Source: Oscheius dolichura (lineage: Eukaryota; Nematoda; Chromadorea; Rhabditida; Rhabditidae). From it: DNA of 64,000 nucleotides. Numbering within the stretch: the first letter of the stretch is position 1; the number at the start of each line of letters is the position of its first letter. Location of the stretch: NCBI GenBank assembly GCA_932521035.1, contig OW051496.1, positions 4,340,001-4,404,000 of the forward strand, written 5' to 3'. The position numbers and the translations under genes are program-made. This document shows, one piece after another, positions 47,845 through 57,926 of the stretch. The notes beneath the pieces are model-generated. The model saw only the letters and a program-made list of their open reading frames with translations. It did no database searches and was not told the DNA's origin.

Positions 47845-49200
47845 TGTCGTCAAAATATTCTGATTTGTGTTCTGCTTCGAAGAGACAATATTCTCATACC
47901 CTAGAAAAAGAGATGATAAAAAGGGGCCAAAGTGAGATGGAGAGAGAAGCGACAAGGCGAATGCGAGAGCAAATCAATAATGGCACAAGGGAGAGAAGGT
48001 GGTCTCGGGGCTGGCGCTGCGCCAACTATTATTCTTTTCTCTTTGCTAGTGAAGGACACTGGCTGCACTGATTGATACCTTATTTGATCGGAGCCCGATC
48101 TACTATGATTTCACTTACAGTATACTTTTTTCACCCTTCCGCAGATCCAGTCCATCATAATATTGGGAAGCATATCTTACAGAGCTCTTCCCGACCTTCT
48201 CCTTTCTACCATGCCAAGCATACCAGATTCCGGTTGTTGTTAGGCCCCTTTTCCACTTTACTGGACAGCATCGTATCTTTTCGTCTCTACGGCTGCTAGA
48301 GTAAGCGCGCCCTTTTTATGACTCCGCCCACAGCCGTACACCATTCGGTCGCTAGCGCTCGGAATGAAGAATTAACGATCCCAGAAACCAGTCTGGCTGA
48401 TACTCCACGGAAATTGATTTCTTTGGACACCCGGAAGGCATCTTCGTCTTGTTATAAGGAAGCACATAATTGGGGCGGAATGTAATAGTTGTAAGAAAGC
48501 CTGATCAGTATCCGAATAAGACGTGATGTCAGAGTCTTCGATTTCGAGTTATGTGAGAGCAAACATACACTTGCGATAGGCAGTTGATCAAAAAAGATCT
48601 CTCGGGCGCTCTCTAAAGTTGTAAACAAAAACTGAAGTCGACTTACAGGGCTGTAATCCTCAAAAGAGATTTTTATGGCGCTTCTCGAGATAGAACGTTT
48701 GATTGAAAAAAACGAATATGAGGCAGAGGCCGTTTCAGCGATACGATGAAAACATCCGGAATTGATATATATAAAGTATGTAAAGCATACAGAAGCGAAA
48801 AAAAACCTATTTTACGTTTTAGAGTTATAATTTGGGTAATGGATGACAAATAAGATTTTTTTTAACCTTGATTACAAGGGATTGAGACTTTCCCTATTCG
48901 AAAACAATTACAACAATGTTCAGGAATGATAATATGGTTGTTTTCTGCACATCCGACCTGAGATCTAATGGATAGTAGGGGGAAAATGTAAAGAAGCAGG
49001 AAAACGAAGGTGAAACGAAGAGGAGAAAGAAACTTTCGAATACTCGGGTCAAATTCAAATCTGCTTTACCCCGCGAAGTAATCGTGCTCCATCGCGAAAC
49101 GCGTTCGTTGCAGGACCACACACAGTACCCGCGAATTTTCCACGTCGAATCGAATCCCAAGATTGCTTCCTTTTTTTCCTTCTAGGAAACAAGACGCGAC
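47845..49200. promoter_or_regulatory. Divergent intergenic region EMSY / rpl-19
   Basis: 1.36 kb between opposite starts, becoming AT-rich from about 48.3 kb. Frames at 47844-48071 (+) and 48894-49160 (-) show no domain. It ends in a pyrimidine tract that is the likely trans-splice acceptor of rpl-19. Confidence 0.4.
49169..49185 (+). promoter_or_regulatory. Probable trans-splice acceptor of rpl-19
   Basis: CCTTTTTTTCCTTCTAG ends 15 bases before the ATG at 49201, the usual short leader seen after spliced-leader addition in nematodes. Confidence 0.5.
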
Positions 49201-50369
49201 ATGAGGTTTGTATTTTTCATTGTAAAACTAATAGCCTGGGGGGTAGTTATTGTGCTGGATGTGAGAGCGCCTCAAAAAATAGATAATACACCGTAAAATC
49301 GTTGTTTGAACACAATTGCCGTATATTTACCTTTTCTTATTATTTCAAATTTTCTTACTTTCGAAAATAGGCATTTTGATCAACAACAAATGTCATAGGC
49401 AACCATTTATTGTGAAAAAGCAGAAAATATATCAGTATCTATTGTTCAACGCAGCTTCACTTAGTGCAAGCAATATTTTGCCTTTTTTTCAAATATGCCA
49501 AATAGTTCGCAGTAACTTAAACTAATTTATCTGTCATAACCATGCTTTCTCAAATGAAGAAAACATGGCTATCTTGTTCTCTTCACTTGCGAAATATTGC
49601 ACAACATTGCGCTGGGAAATGAGTTTATTCTCGGTTTCACCATTGTACAACTATGATTTTCAGCAATCTGCGTCTTCAGAAGAGGCTTGCCGCCTCAGTC
49701 CTCAAGTGTGGTAAAAAGAAGGTCTGGCTTGACCCCAACGAAGTCAGCGAAATCTCCAATGCCAACTCTAGGCAAAACGTCCGCCGGCTCGTTAAGGATG
49801 GCCTTATCATCCGTAAGCCCCAAGCTGTACACTCCCGTTTCCGCGCCAGAAAGTATGCTGAAGCTCGTCGCAAGGTGAATCAATTTTAATTTCGTTATTA
49901 GCTTATTTTCAGGGACGCCATACCGGTCTCGGTAAGAGGCGCGGTACTGCCAATGCTCGTATGCCCGAAAAAGTCCTTTGGATGAGACGTATGCGCGTTC
50001 TCCGCAATTTGTTGAAGAGATACAGGGAGGCTAAGAAGATCGATAAGCATCTGTACCACGAGCTTTACCTTCGTTCAAAGGGTAACAACTTCAAGAATAA
50101 GAAGAACCTGATGGAGTACATCTTTAAAAAGAAGAGCGAGAACAAGCGTGCTAAGCAGCTTGCGTACGTTTTTTGAATTTTTTTTCTATTGTTTAGAAGA
50201 TTTTTTTTTTCATTTTTTCAATTTGAATTTTTTCAGTGATCAGGCTCAGGCCCGTCGTGACAGAAACAAGGAGACCCGCAAAAGGAGAGAAGACCGCCAA
50301 TTGGCTAAGAAGAGCGAGCTCCTGCGTAAAATCAGTGAATCTGAGAAGACGGCCGAGAAGAAAGAGTAA
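49201..50369 (+). CDS. rpl-19: Ribosomal protein eL19
   Basis: Exon 1 holds only ATGAG (49201-49205). A 458-bp intron (GTTTGT...GATTTTCAG) joins it to CAATCTGCG to give [15 protein letters not shown], the exact eL19 start. Continuing blocks include [59 protein letters not shown] and a charged C-terminal helix ending AEKKE. The length (~198 residues) is normal. eL19 is in the 60S subunit and its C-terminal helix forms a bridge to the 40S. Codon choice is strongly biased (many AAG, CGT, CTC), as for highly expressed genes. I found no clear snoRNA boxes in the long first intron. Confidence 0.97.
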
Positions 50370-50448
50370 ATTTTGTTACTTGTTGAACAAAGCGTTGTTA
50401 TTACACATCTTGTAGTATATAGGGAATGATGGAGTGTTTATTAAGGGA

Positions 50449-51749
50449 TTATCTTTTGCTCACAGCTGCCCAGAACTTGTTGTAGTGATCGTCTGTGAAC
50501 TCGAGTGACGATATGTCTGGTGACTCCTCCAAAATCACTTTGAGATCTTCAGGACTTCTACAATTCTTGCCATGTTTTATAATGAGGTCAGCTAAAAAAC
50601 GGTAGTCATGAGTTGGTGGATAATTTACCCAGGATATTATCGTGAACACCAAAGTATTCCTCAAACACGGAATTGATCAGCTCCTGAGGGGTCGGCTCTT
50701 CACGCTTCCGATATGTTTCTAGTCTAGCTTCCCTTCCTCGTTTTTGTCGAGGGCCAATGTTGTCTGAAGTTATGCTTCCTTTTATGAATACTTATCTATC
50801 ATCGGGAATAGAAGTGCAAGCAGCGTGACTTTTATTGCATGACGGATATGGCCCACCAGTGCGAATTAGATCTTTTTGCTGTTTCCCCGAAACTTACTGA
50901 AGCCTACACATTTAGGGCGTAGCAACGTAATAGCCAGAGCTCCATTTATTGGAACTGAACGCAGCTTCTGTGCAGTTTTAAAATGACCTATTCCACGTAG
51001 CCGTTCGCCATTCTAAAAATAACCGTTATGATGGATTATTGGTGCTTTCAAGTTCGAAATGAAAATTTTGCGGAGGTTTGAATCAACCGTCTATAAAAGT
51101 AACTCATGGCTCATTTTGATACAGGTTTCTAAATTTGTCTGCATATGAGACACCTAATTAATCTTCAACCCCAGGAACATCTTTTTCAACCCACCACCCT
51201 TTCAATCGCGTCTCCTATGCGAATTCCAACTTTGTAAGCGTCCGAGTTCTGCCGTACTTCTCTAAAAATTATCTTCGGAATCATACGGATTTTTAATGGA
51301 TCCACCTCACAATAGCCCACCCAAATCCCCCATCACAAATAGTTATTCCAATCAGGGGCCCATTTTTGACTAGAGACGTTGTTATTGTCGCTTCTAAAAA
51401 TTAAATTGTTTCTACTCGGGCAGCTTACCCTTTGCGTGGAGGAACGTTAGCTGTTTTCCCATTATCTCCTCAAATGCCACGATATTATCTCCCGTTATAC
51501 TGTAACAATCCGAAGATAAAAACAGGAGCTAAACATTTCAGATTGGAAACCATGTTACATTTTACACACATCTTCTTCATTAATGTTGAATATTTTGGAT
51601 AGTTGCGAGCATAAATCTTCGATGGATTCAAATGCACGCACATGCCCTCCGGCAGCCAAAGTAACAAGGAATCCCATGTAGGAGTATGGAATAAATAGAA
51701 GGAAGGCGAGTATATGGTCACCTGAAGCGCTCCGCTGCCGTACATTCAT
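50449..51749 (-). CDS. GIPC-family PDZ adaptor
   Basis: The exon chain on the minus strand gives GH1 (LVTLAAGGHVRAFESIEDL, NINEEDVCKI, FEEIMGKQLTFLHAK). A PDZ domain follows: LIGITICDGGFGWAIVREV in the GLTITDNG-type groove, YKVGIRIGDAIER, then NGERLRGIGHFKTAQKL. GH2 completes it (PTPQELINSVFEEYFG, ADLIIKHGKNCRSPEDL, FWAAVSKR). GH1-PDZ-GH2 is unique to GIPC/synectin, which links receptors to myosin VI for endosomal traffic. Introns are 40-60 bp, with one of about 110 bp before GH2. Three separate short frames are one gene once spliced. The sequence is divergent. The first ATG is a guess; a start at MGFLV is possible. It is tail-to-tail with rpl-19, 79 bp apart. Confidence 0.85.
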
Positions 51750-53729
51750 AAGGAGCAGGTATCCGGTTACTGCTTTGATTAGGCATTAGAAATGAGTCAT
51801 AGTGTCGGGGAGATGATAGCTCTAGAGATTGAACCGAATGAAACATCGTGCTCTTTGTTCTCGTCATTGAATCTATGACCAGGAAATCGACCGACATTAC
51901 CTGGAAATTGCTTTCGTGCCGCCTTTAGGTAGCTTTTCCTGGAATGTCATTCTTCAAAGGGGGCAAAAACTTTCAGTCTGCCATTCTCTCTTTCCATACA
52001 CTTCCTGCCATGACAAAGTGCTGCAAGTGATATAGTCGGTTTCCAACGGAAAAGCCGCGGTTAAAGGTTAATTCCGTAACCTCGCTCCAGCAAACAGTGC
52101 AAAAGCAGATGAATTCTATACAAATTCTAGCCTTTTTTGTTTTTCTCATGAAAACTTGTAGTACTTATTAGGTAAAAATTATTATCACTATGATGAACCA
52201 ACAAAAAACAGCATTTCATCGTAAAACCAGAGAAAATAAAATGCCCCCGAATTTTTCCCAACGACGCTATGCAAAATTACGCAACGTTTCCAGTGGAAAC
52301 CGACTATATCATTCGCGTCATGTTCCATCCTCTTCTCTAACCCAATTATCTATCCGCCTAAAAGAGCAGAACAAACAAACGTTGCCATCTTTTCCGGTCA
52401 ACATTTTTAATTATATCCAGTAAGTTCAACAGGTGAATAAGCCTCTATCAACAATGTTTTCATTCAAAACGTGAGCAAGTGAACTTTCTTGCTTCCACGA
52501 TGAAGCATTCTGATCTTTACTCCAAAAGAGACAAAATTGAACTTGTCTTATTTTCACCATACGGAATACAAATGGCAAGTGACTCCGCAGCCCCCTCACG
52601 AACTTTTAGAGTGTCACGTATATAGCATTTCAGCTGTTATGTCTACAAAAGGGGAACTTTCTCATTTATTAGTTTCTTCCTTGTTTTGCTGTTTCATTGG
52701 CGAAGCAGCTGAATATGAAGTATAATTGAATAGCTCCGTTTGCAATAGGGTCCGCTTGAAATAATGGAAAATAAAACCAAATATCAACGCGTTTCATCGC
52801 ACCCCCAAATGTATGTATCCAAATGAGAATATTTCTCTCCATTCAAAACATTAGAAAGAGTTGATGTTTCGCTTTCAATCAAGAACATCCAAAGACAGAA
52901 ACACGTCAACCATCTATCTATTTACGTGCACCCAATCGTTTCCTTGTACTGCTGACATCAAGAGCTAGATGTTTTCCACGGAGGTTCCGGCCTTATGAAG
53001 GATGAGGAACTCGTTTCCGGTGGATAGATGCTAAAAAGCCCAACAAGGTCTACTCCACTGCTATTACTGCCCTTTCGCAGAGTGTTCCCTCAAATTCCTT
53101 GCTTTTTATCTATAAAATAAAATTAGTAAAATTAGCTCTTTGGTTATTTTATTCCTTGCAACACAGGTTGCAGCCAGCAGATTTGAAAATAGTAAGCCCG
53201 GATGGTGATGTGCATTAGTCTTTCCTCCTTCCCATCATGTCCACGTTTTTCCCAGCCAAACAAGAATTATTCAGGGGAGACCTCGAAAAAAATGAAATGG
53301 ATTTGGCTGGTCGTTGATTTGTTATTGACCATGTACAGATTGCCCCACCCGAAGCTCTTATTCCAATTGTCTCATCTGGCGATTAAAAGTCATTCCGAAT
53401 ATAATAAAAAGAGCTTATACCCGACGGCTATTTTCCCTCCCCCTTCTCATTCGCCTCCTCATCAGCTGGCCGAGTCTAGACCGTCTTTCCCTCTAAATGC
53501 GACGAACCTTCCTTCAAATGGTCAACTGATCTTCTTCTCTTTCTTTTTCTCTATTTACACCGATCTTCTTTTCTTTTTTTTACCCGATTTCGTTCAGAAG
53601 AGTAGAATTCTCGCCTTTCTCTCCGCCCCCGAGGCGTGTTCTTCCAATCTGCCATAAATCCCTCTAATTACTCCTGCAAACGTCTTCCAAGCACAACCTA
53701 CCCCTGCAATATTTCAGAGAACCGCGCCA
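51750..53729. other. Intergenic region GIPC / globin
   Basis: About 2 kb, AT-rich until about 53.2 kb and then CT-rich. Frames at 52190-52423, 52537-52725 and 53202-53657 (+) have no recognised domain. It should hold the divergent promoters. Just before the globin start is CAATATTTCAG, a likely splice or trans-splice acceptor. Confidence 0.4.
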
Positions 53730-54722
53730 ATGGGACAGGATCAGAGCAAGTCGAAGAATCTGGCTGAGACCCGCTACAAAATCGACCGGCCGAAGAAGGT
53801 CCGACGACGGGGTGAGTCCACTACTGTAGCCGGGGGAATGAGCTCGGCTGTAGGTGCTTCTTTAAATGGTACCCAGACAAAGGCGGAGGAGGTGCGGGAG
53901 AGGGCTTCGCTGCCGGCAATGGGGAACGACTGCGACACGTTGAGGTAGGGTCAATGGGCAGAGTGGAGAGGACGGCCCGTTGCAGCCCGGAGGAGCCCAG
54001 CCAGGCCCGGTCGCCGTCTCCCCGACTCCAGGAAAAGTCCCGGCACTTCTTGACGCGACGAGAGCGCATCCTCCTCCAACATTCATGGAAAAAGACTAGA
54101 AAAGTGGGCTACCCCCTGCCAGGAGGATGACGAGGCATTCAGACCGGGGCAGAGCACGTCGGCTCCAAGATATTCTTCATGGTATTGACAGCTCAGCCGG
54201 ATATTAAAGCTATCTTCGGCCTCGAAAAAATACCTCAGGGCCGACTCAAATACGACCCGAGGTTCCGGCAACACGCCACCGGTGAGGGGGGAGATCAGCC
54301 GGAAAAGGAAGAGAATTGCAGTATTCACAAAGACATTCGACTTCGTGATGAAGAACATCGACTACGCCGAGAAGCTCGAGACACATTTTGAGGTTATTTG
54401 GGAAGACGTCGTCCAATCCAAAATATTAATTTAGAGCTTGGGGCGGAAACATGTGGTGATGCAGGGACGCGGCTTCGACCCCCAGTACTGGGAGACATTC
54501 GCGGAGTGTATGACCCAGGCGGCCGTGGAGTGGGAGGCCAGCCGACAGAAACTGACGATCAGTGCCTGGAGGACCCTCGTCTCCACCATAATCTCGTATA
54601 TGAGACGGGGATTCGACGAGGACAACGCCAAGCGGCGGAACACCCAGATGAAGACCGGCCAGGCCGCGACCAAGAAGCATTCTTCCACACATCGAGTGGC
54701 CGTTCCCAGGGTCGTCTTCTAG
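53730..54722 (+). CDS. Globin with N-myristoylation signal
   Basis: Start MGQDQSKSK: Gly2 with Ser6 and following Lys fits an N-myristoylation site plus a basic patch. After a linker exon (border uncertain, about 53.95 kb) comes the globin fold: RRERILLQHSWKKT (helix A), then GSKIFFMVLTAQPDIKAIFG with the CD-corner Phe. RFRQHATVFTKTFDFV carries the probable distal His (E7), and SLGRKHVVMQGRGFDP the proximal His (F8). Helix G has WETFAECMTQAAVEWE and helix H ISAWRTLVSTIISYMRRGF. A Lys/Arg-rich tail follows. Introns are about 42 bp and in phase. Many nematode globins are neuronal and membrane-attached, serving signalling or redox roles more than oxygen storage; that role is inferred. Confidence 0.88.
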
Positions 54723-55415
54723 ATAATATCAGCCCGGTCTCGTGTATCCTTTGTAAATTATATTATATTGTCCATTACTACTTATTCTGAAGAACCCCAC
54801 ATTCCATATTTTCACCGTATCATTTTGCTTTTGAAATATCCAAAGCCATCACCCCTTTATCTCAATAAAGATTCCATGTTTTGATGTTTCTAAATACCAC
54901 AGGGAGCGCGGCCAATCTCCAGCTGGCTGTTGTTTTTTTCTGGAGATGGTGGCGGCAGGTGTCCCCCAGCCCTTTCTCTCTTTTGCACAAGTTTTCCTTC
55001 ATCTTGTGCTGCCTGGCCGGCCTTATCTTCCGCAGGCTCGAAACTCGTCGCCTTGGCTTTTTATGGTGAGAGGAGCCGACGTAAATGATTCCCAAGGAAG
55101 CGGGACGATGGTTTCCTGATCGGCGAACAACCTCGTTAGTAGCCTGTTCCCGTTAATGAATTTCGGGTAATCACGGATATTCATAAGAGGGGATCGTAAA
55201 GTTCAAAAGCACTCCAAACAGTGGAGCTGCCCTTTTCCCTCGAACTTGACTCGCCTTGAAGATCTCCCCCTTCATTCCCCCAGCTTCTCTTTTATTCTAA
55301 TCCTCCCTCCAGCTAGAATCTCTCCAATTTTGTTTGTGTTCCTCTTATTAGATCTGCCCCGTCGTCATCAGCAGGGCACACCTGCCCTCCCAGTAAAAAG
55401 AGTCTCCCTCGTTCG
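54723..55415. other. Intergenic region globin / chemoreceptor
   Basis: Contains an AATAAA signal at about 54864 for the globin and CT-rich DNA before the receptor. A minus frame at 54862-55095 is open but unrecognised. Confidence 0.4.
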
Positions 55416-56668
55416 ATGCTCGACTCCGCTTTCAATGTCTCCTTCAATTCTTCAGTTAGGGGATATGTCCAGCTCCAGATCGGGGGCACCAACCTGTCCG
55501 GACTGTATGCCGAGGGGATTGGCTCCTTTGTCAATATCCTCCATGGGGTGAGGCTGTCCCCTCTCCCCTGATATCCTCCTCCTAGGTGGAGGTCGTCCTC
55601 CTCGTCCTCCACCTCGTCATCCCGACCGTCTTCCTCTACATAACCTTCAATACGGCCATCTTCCACATCAACCTCGTTCTAGTTGTCAACAGTATCGTCT
55701 CCTCTTCCTATCCCATGGCTGTCGGCCGGTTCCTGTTCATTCTCCAGGAGAGAGGATACTTTGAACACGGTAAGGCGGCCGTCCCCCTCTCGCAGTCCCC
55801 TTCAGATGTCGTCCTCCTGTCCGCCCTGACCCTCGTCCGCACTTGGTACCTCTACAGCCTCCTCTTCACTCAGCTGGCCGTCTTCGTCGAGAGATTCATC
55901 GCTTCCATTTATATCGAGGTGAACTATCCCCATCCCCTGAATATTACCTGCCAGAATAATAGATAAAATTGAATTTCAGACGTACGAGAAGACCCGCCGC
56001 CTCTCGGTGTCCATCCTCCTCATCGCCGTGTCCAATTGTCTCGCCCTGACCCTCTCCGTCCTCATGCTCCTGGATCTAATTAATTTCCACCAACTTTTGA
56101 TATGTATGGGACTGACAGAACTAACCATCCTTCCCGTAAGCAATCCATTTCTGTAATTAGGAGAGACTGTTCAGATGGTGTTCAAGATCTTCCGGGTCAA
56201 CCAGTTGACCAGCCGGAAATTCGACTCGAAGAAGATTCACTACTCGCTGAGTACACGGTTCCAGGTCAACGAGAACATCCGCATGATGAAGGTTCGTCCG
56301 GCCCCCGTCCATCAAATAGCCCAAGTCCCTTTAGCTGACCCTAAACCTGACCATCCTGACCATTTTCCTGGCCGCGATAGCCGGAGTCATGATATTTATC
56401 AAGTTCTCCGCCTCCACTCCCATCACCGTCGGGATCATCGGAATGTTCTACCAGATATTCATGACCTCGTGGGCCATCCTCCCTTCCAATCACTATCCTC
56501 TCTAGACTGCCCTTGCTCGTTTTCATGATGATTATCCTGTCTTTCCGAGAGTATCGTAGCCATTTCCTGTCCTTCTTCGGCTACAAAAGATACTCTGCCA
56601 AGGTGTCCGTAGTGGACTCTCTGAACGCAAAGAAACACTTCGATATGCTAGCCGACAGCTGGAAATGA
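55416..56668 (+). CDS. Nematode serpentine chemoreceptor (SRE/SRA-like)
   Basis: Start MLDSAFNVSFNSS. The extracellular N-terminus has NFS/NLS-type glycosylation sites. Seven hydrophobic segments are spread over exons: VVLLVLHLVIPTVFLYI, INLVLVVNSIVSSSYP, WYLYSLLFTQLAVFVERF, SVSILLIAVSNCLALTLSV, then ITP-type segments. The intracellular loop reads YSLSTRFQVNENIRMMK, the hallmark of SRE/SRA/SRAB-type receptors, followed by TLTILTIFLAAIAGVMIF and TVGIIGMFYQIFMTSW. The tail ends KKHFDMLADSWK. It probably acts in chemosensory cilia. It is the intact paralogue of the broken receptor at the right edge, sharing intron positions. Confidence 0.85.
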
Positions 56669-56820
56669 GTGTCTCCTCCCCGGGTCTAAAATGAGCCCGT
56701 CTCCCGTTCCAAATAGTCGCGCTGTTTGTCGTGTCATCTCGGATCACGTAGCTGTCAGCCGGGGTTAAAAGAGCCCCGGGCTCCTTTGTCCCCCTTTGAT
56801 ATCTCTTCCCCCGCTCCCAG

Positions 56821-57535
56821 ATGAGTCTCAAACTTGTCCTCTACTCTCTCCTAGCCGGTAACCCGTCCCTCTCTTCAGTCAGTTCATCCATTTCAGTTAC
56901 TTCCACCCAAGACGTCTTCCATTATCCCAGCCGGGGAATAATTCGGCCGTCGAATTTCGTGGCCTATTCTTATAGGAGAGGGGCTCCCATAGGTAAGGTT
57001 CGCCAGGCACACATCCCCCCTCCCCACTTCAGCCCGTCTGTCCATCTCCAAACCAGCGGCCATTCTGGACAGCTCCCGCCCTCTTCCCTGTTGCAAGGAT
57101 GAGTCCGGAGGAGCCATTTGTAGAGCCATGAAGACCAACGACCCCAAGACTTTTGCCAACAAGTGTCGCATTGAGCCCGACTTCTCCCTGGTTGTCTGTT
57201 GCAAAGCTTGTGATGACATCGGCGCCAATTATAGAGAAAGGGCGACAAAGTAAGGGAATCCCTCTTCCACCGACCGCGTTTCTTTAGCTTTTTCTCCGCT
57301 GCCAACAACGGGACAAATTGCTTTGATAGAATGAGCCAGGGATACTGCAGTCGATACCAGACGAGTGCCGATGCGTGGAGTAACAAAAGGTATCGCTTCA
57401 CTGTGACAATTTATATCTGTCAGATGGTCTTGTCATTCTGAGCATAATCGTCTGGCTTTCCGCGTTTGTCGGGCAACTTGTGGTTTCTGTAACATTGATT
57501 GGAGGAATGCCCCCGAACCGACTAAATGCCTTTAG
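56821..57535 (+). CDS. Secreted cysteine-rich protein with ShKT-type domain
   Basis: Signal peptide MSLKLVLYSLLA. Five exons join in phase. A first Cys cluster (PLPCCKDESGGAIC, then DFSLVVCCKACDDIG) is followed by a ShKT-like module, CFDRMSQGYCSRYQ to FRVCRATCGFC, where the last CxxxCGxC is the ShKT signature. The last exon only makes sense after the 36-bp intron ending ATCTGTCAG is removed. Such modules are common in nematode secreted and cuticle or gland proteins; no enzyme domain is attached. It starts 153 bp after the receptor stop on the same strand, so the two may be in one operon. Confidence 0.75.
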
Positions 57536-57926
57536 AGACCTATCCTATCGTTGTAGGAAAGGTAATTTTCCCTCGACAGTTATAAGTTGAAATTGAAAGA
57601 AAGATTCTCTACATTCGTGGTGTTGCTTTGCAGACCTTTTTCGTCAGATACCACCCCTTATAGACAGTAAAAAGCTACACTAGATTCCTTGAAAAATATT
57701 TATTTAATTTTACATATCTAACAAAGTAAACAATTGTAAAACGTGTCTCTAAATTATTATTAAAAAGGTTGAAAATTTCAAAACGGGATCAATTTGGAGT
57801 GTCCCAAAGTATATAACAAACTAATCAAACTAAACGGGCGATTAGTGCCACGGTAGGATAAAACGTAAAAACATAAAAACGAGATGCTAACGACCGCATG
57901 AAAAAGGCTGGGAGCCGAACGTCGTC
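57536..57926. other. Convergent spacer with the NHL-gene 3' UTR
   Basis: AT-rich. A minus-strand AATAAA at about 57700 suggests a 3' UTR of about 230 nt for the NHL gene. No let-7 seed match (CTACCTC on the minus strand) is present. Confidence 0.5.

Noticed and set aside
49206..49663. snoRNA in the rpl-19 first intron
   Set aside because: Ribosomal-protein introns often host snoRNAs, but no C/D or H/ACA boxes were found.
50449..50780. Separate uncharacterised gene downstream of rpl-19
   Set aside because: The frame is the GH2 domain of the GIPC gene once the intron is removed.
57870..57900. CCTACCG on the minus strand as a let-7 site in the NHL 3' UTR
   Set aside because: Only five seed bases match.
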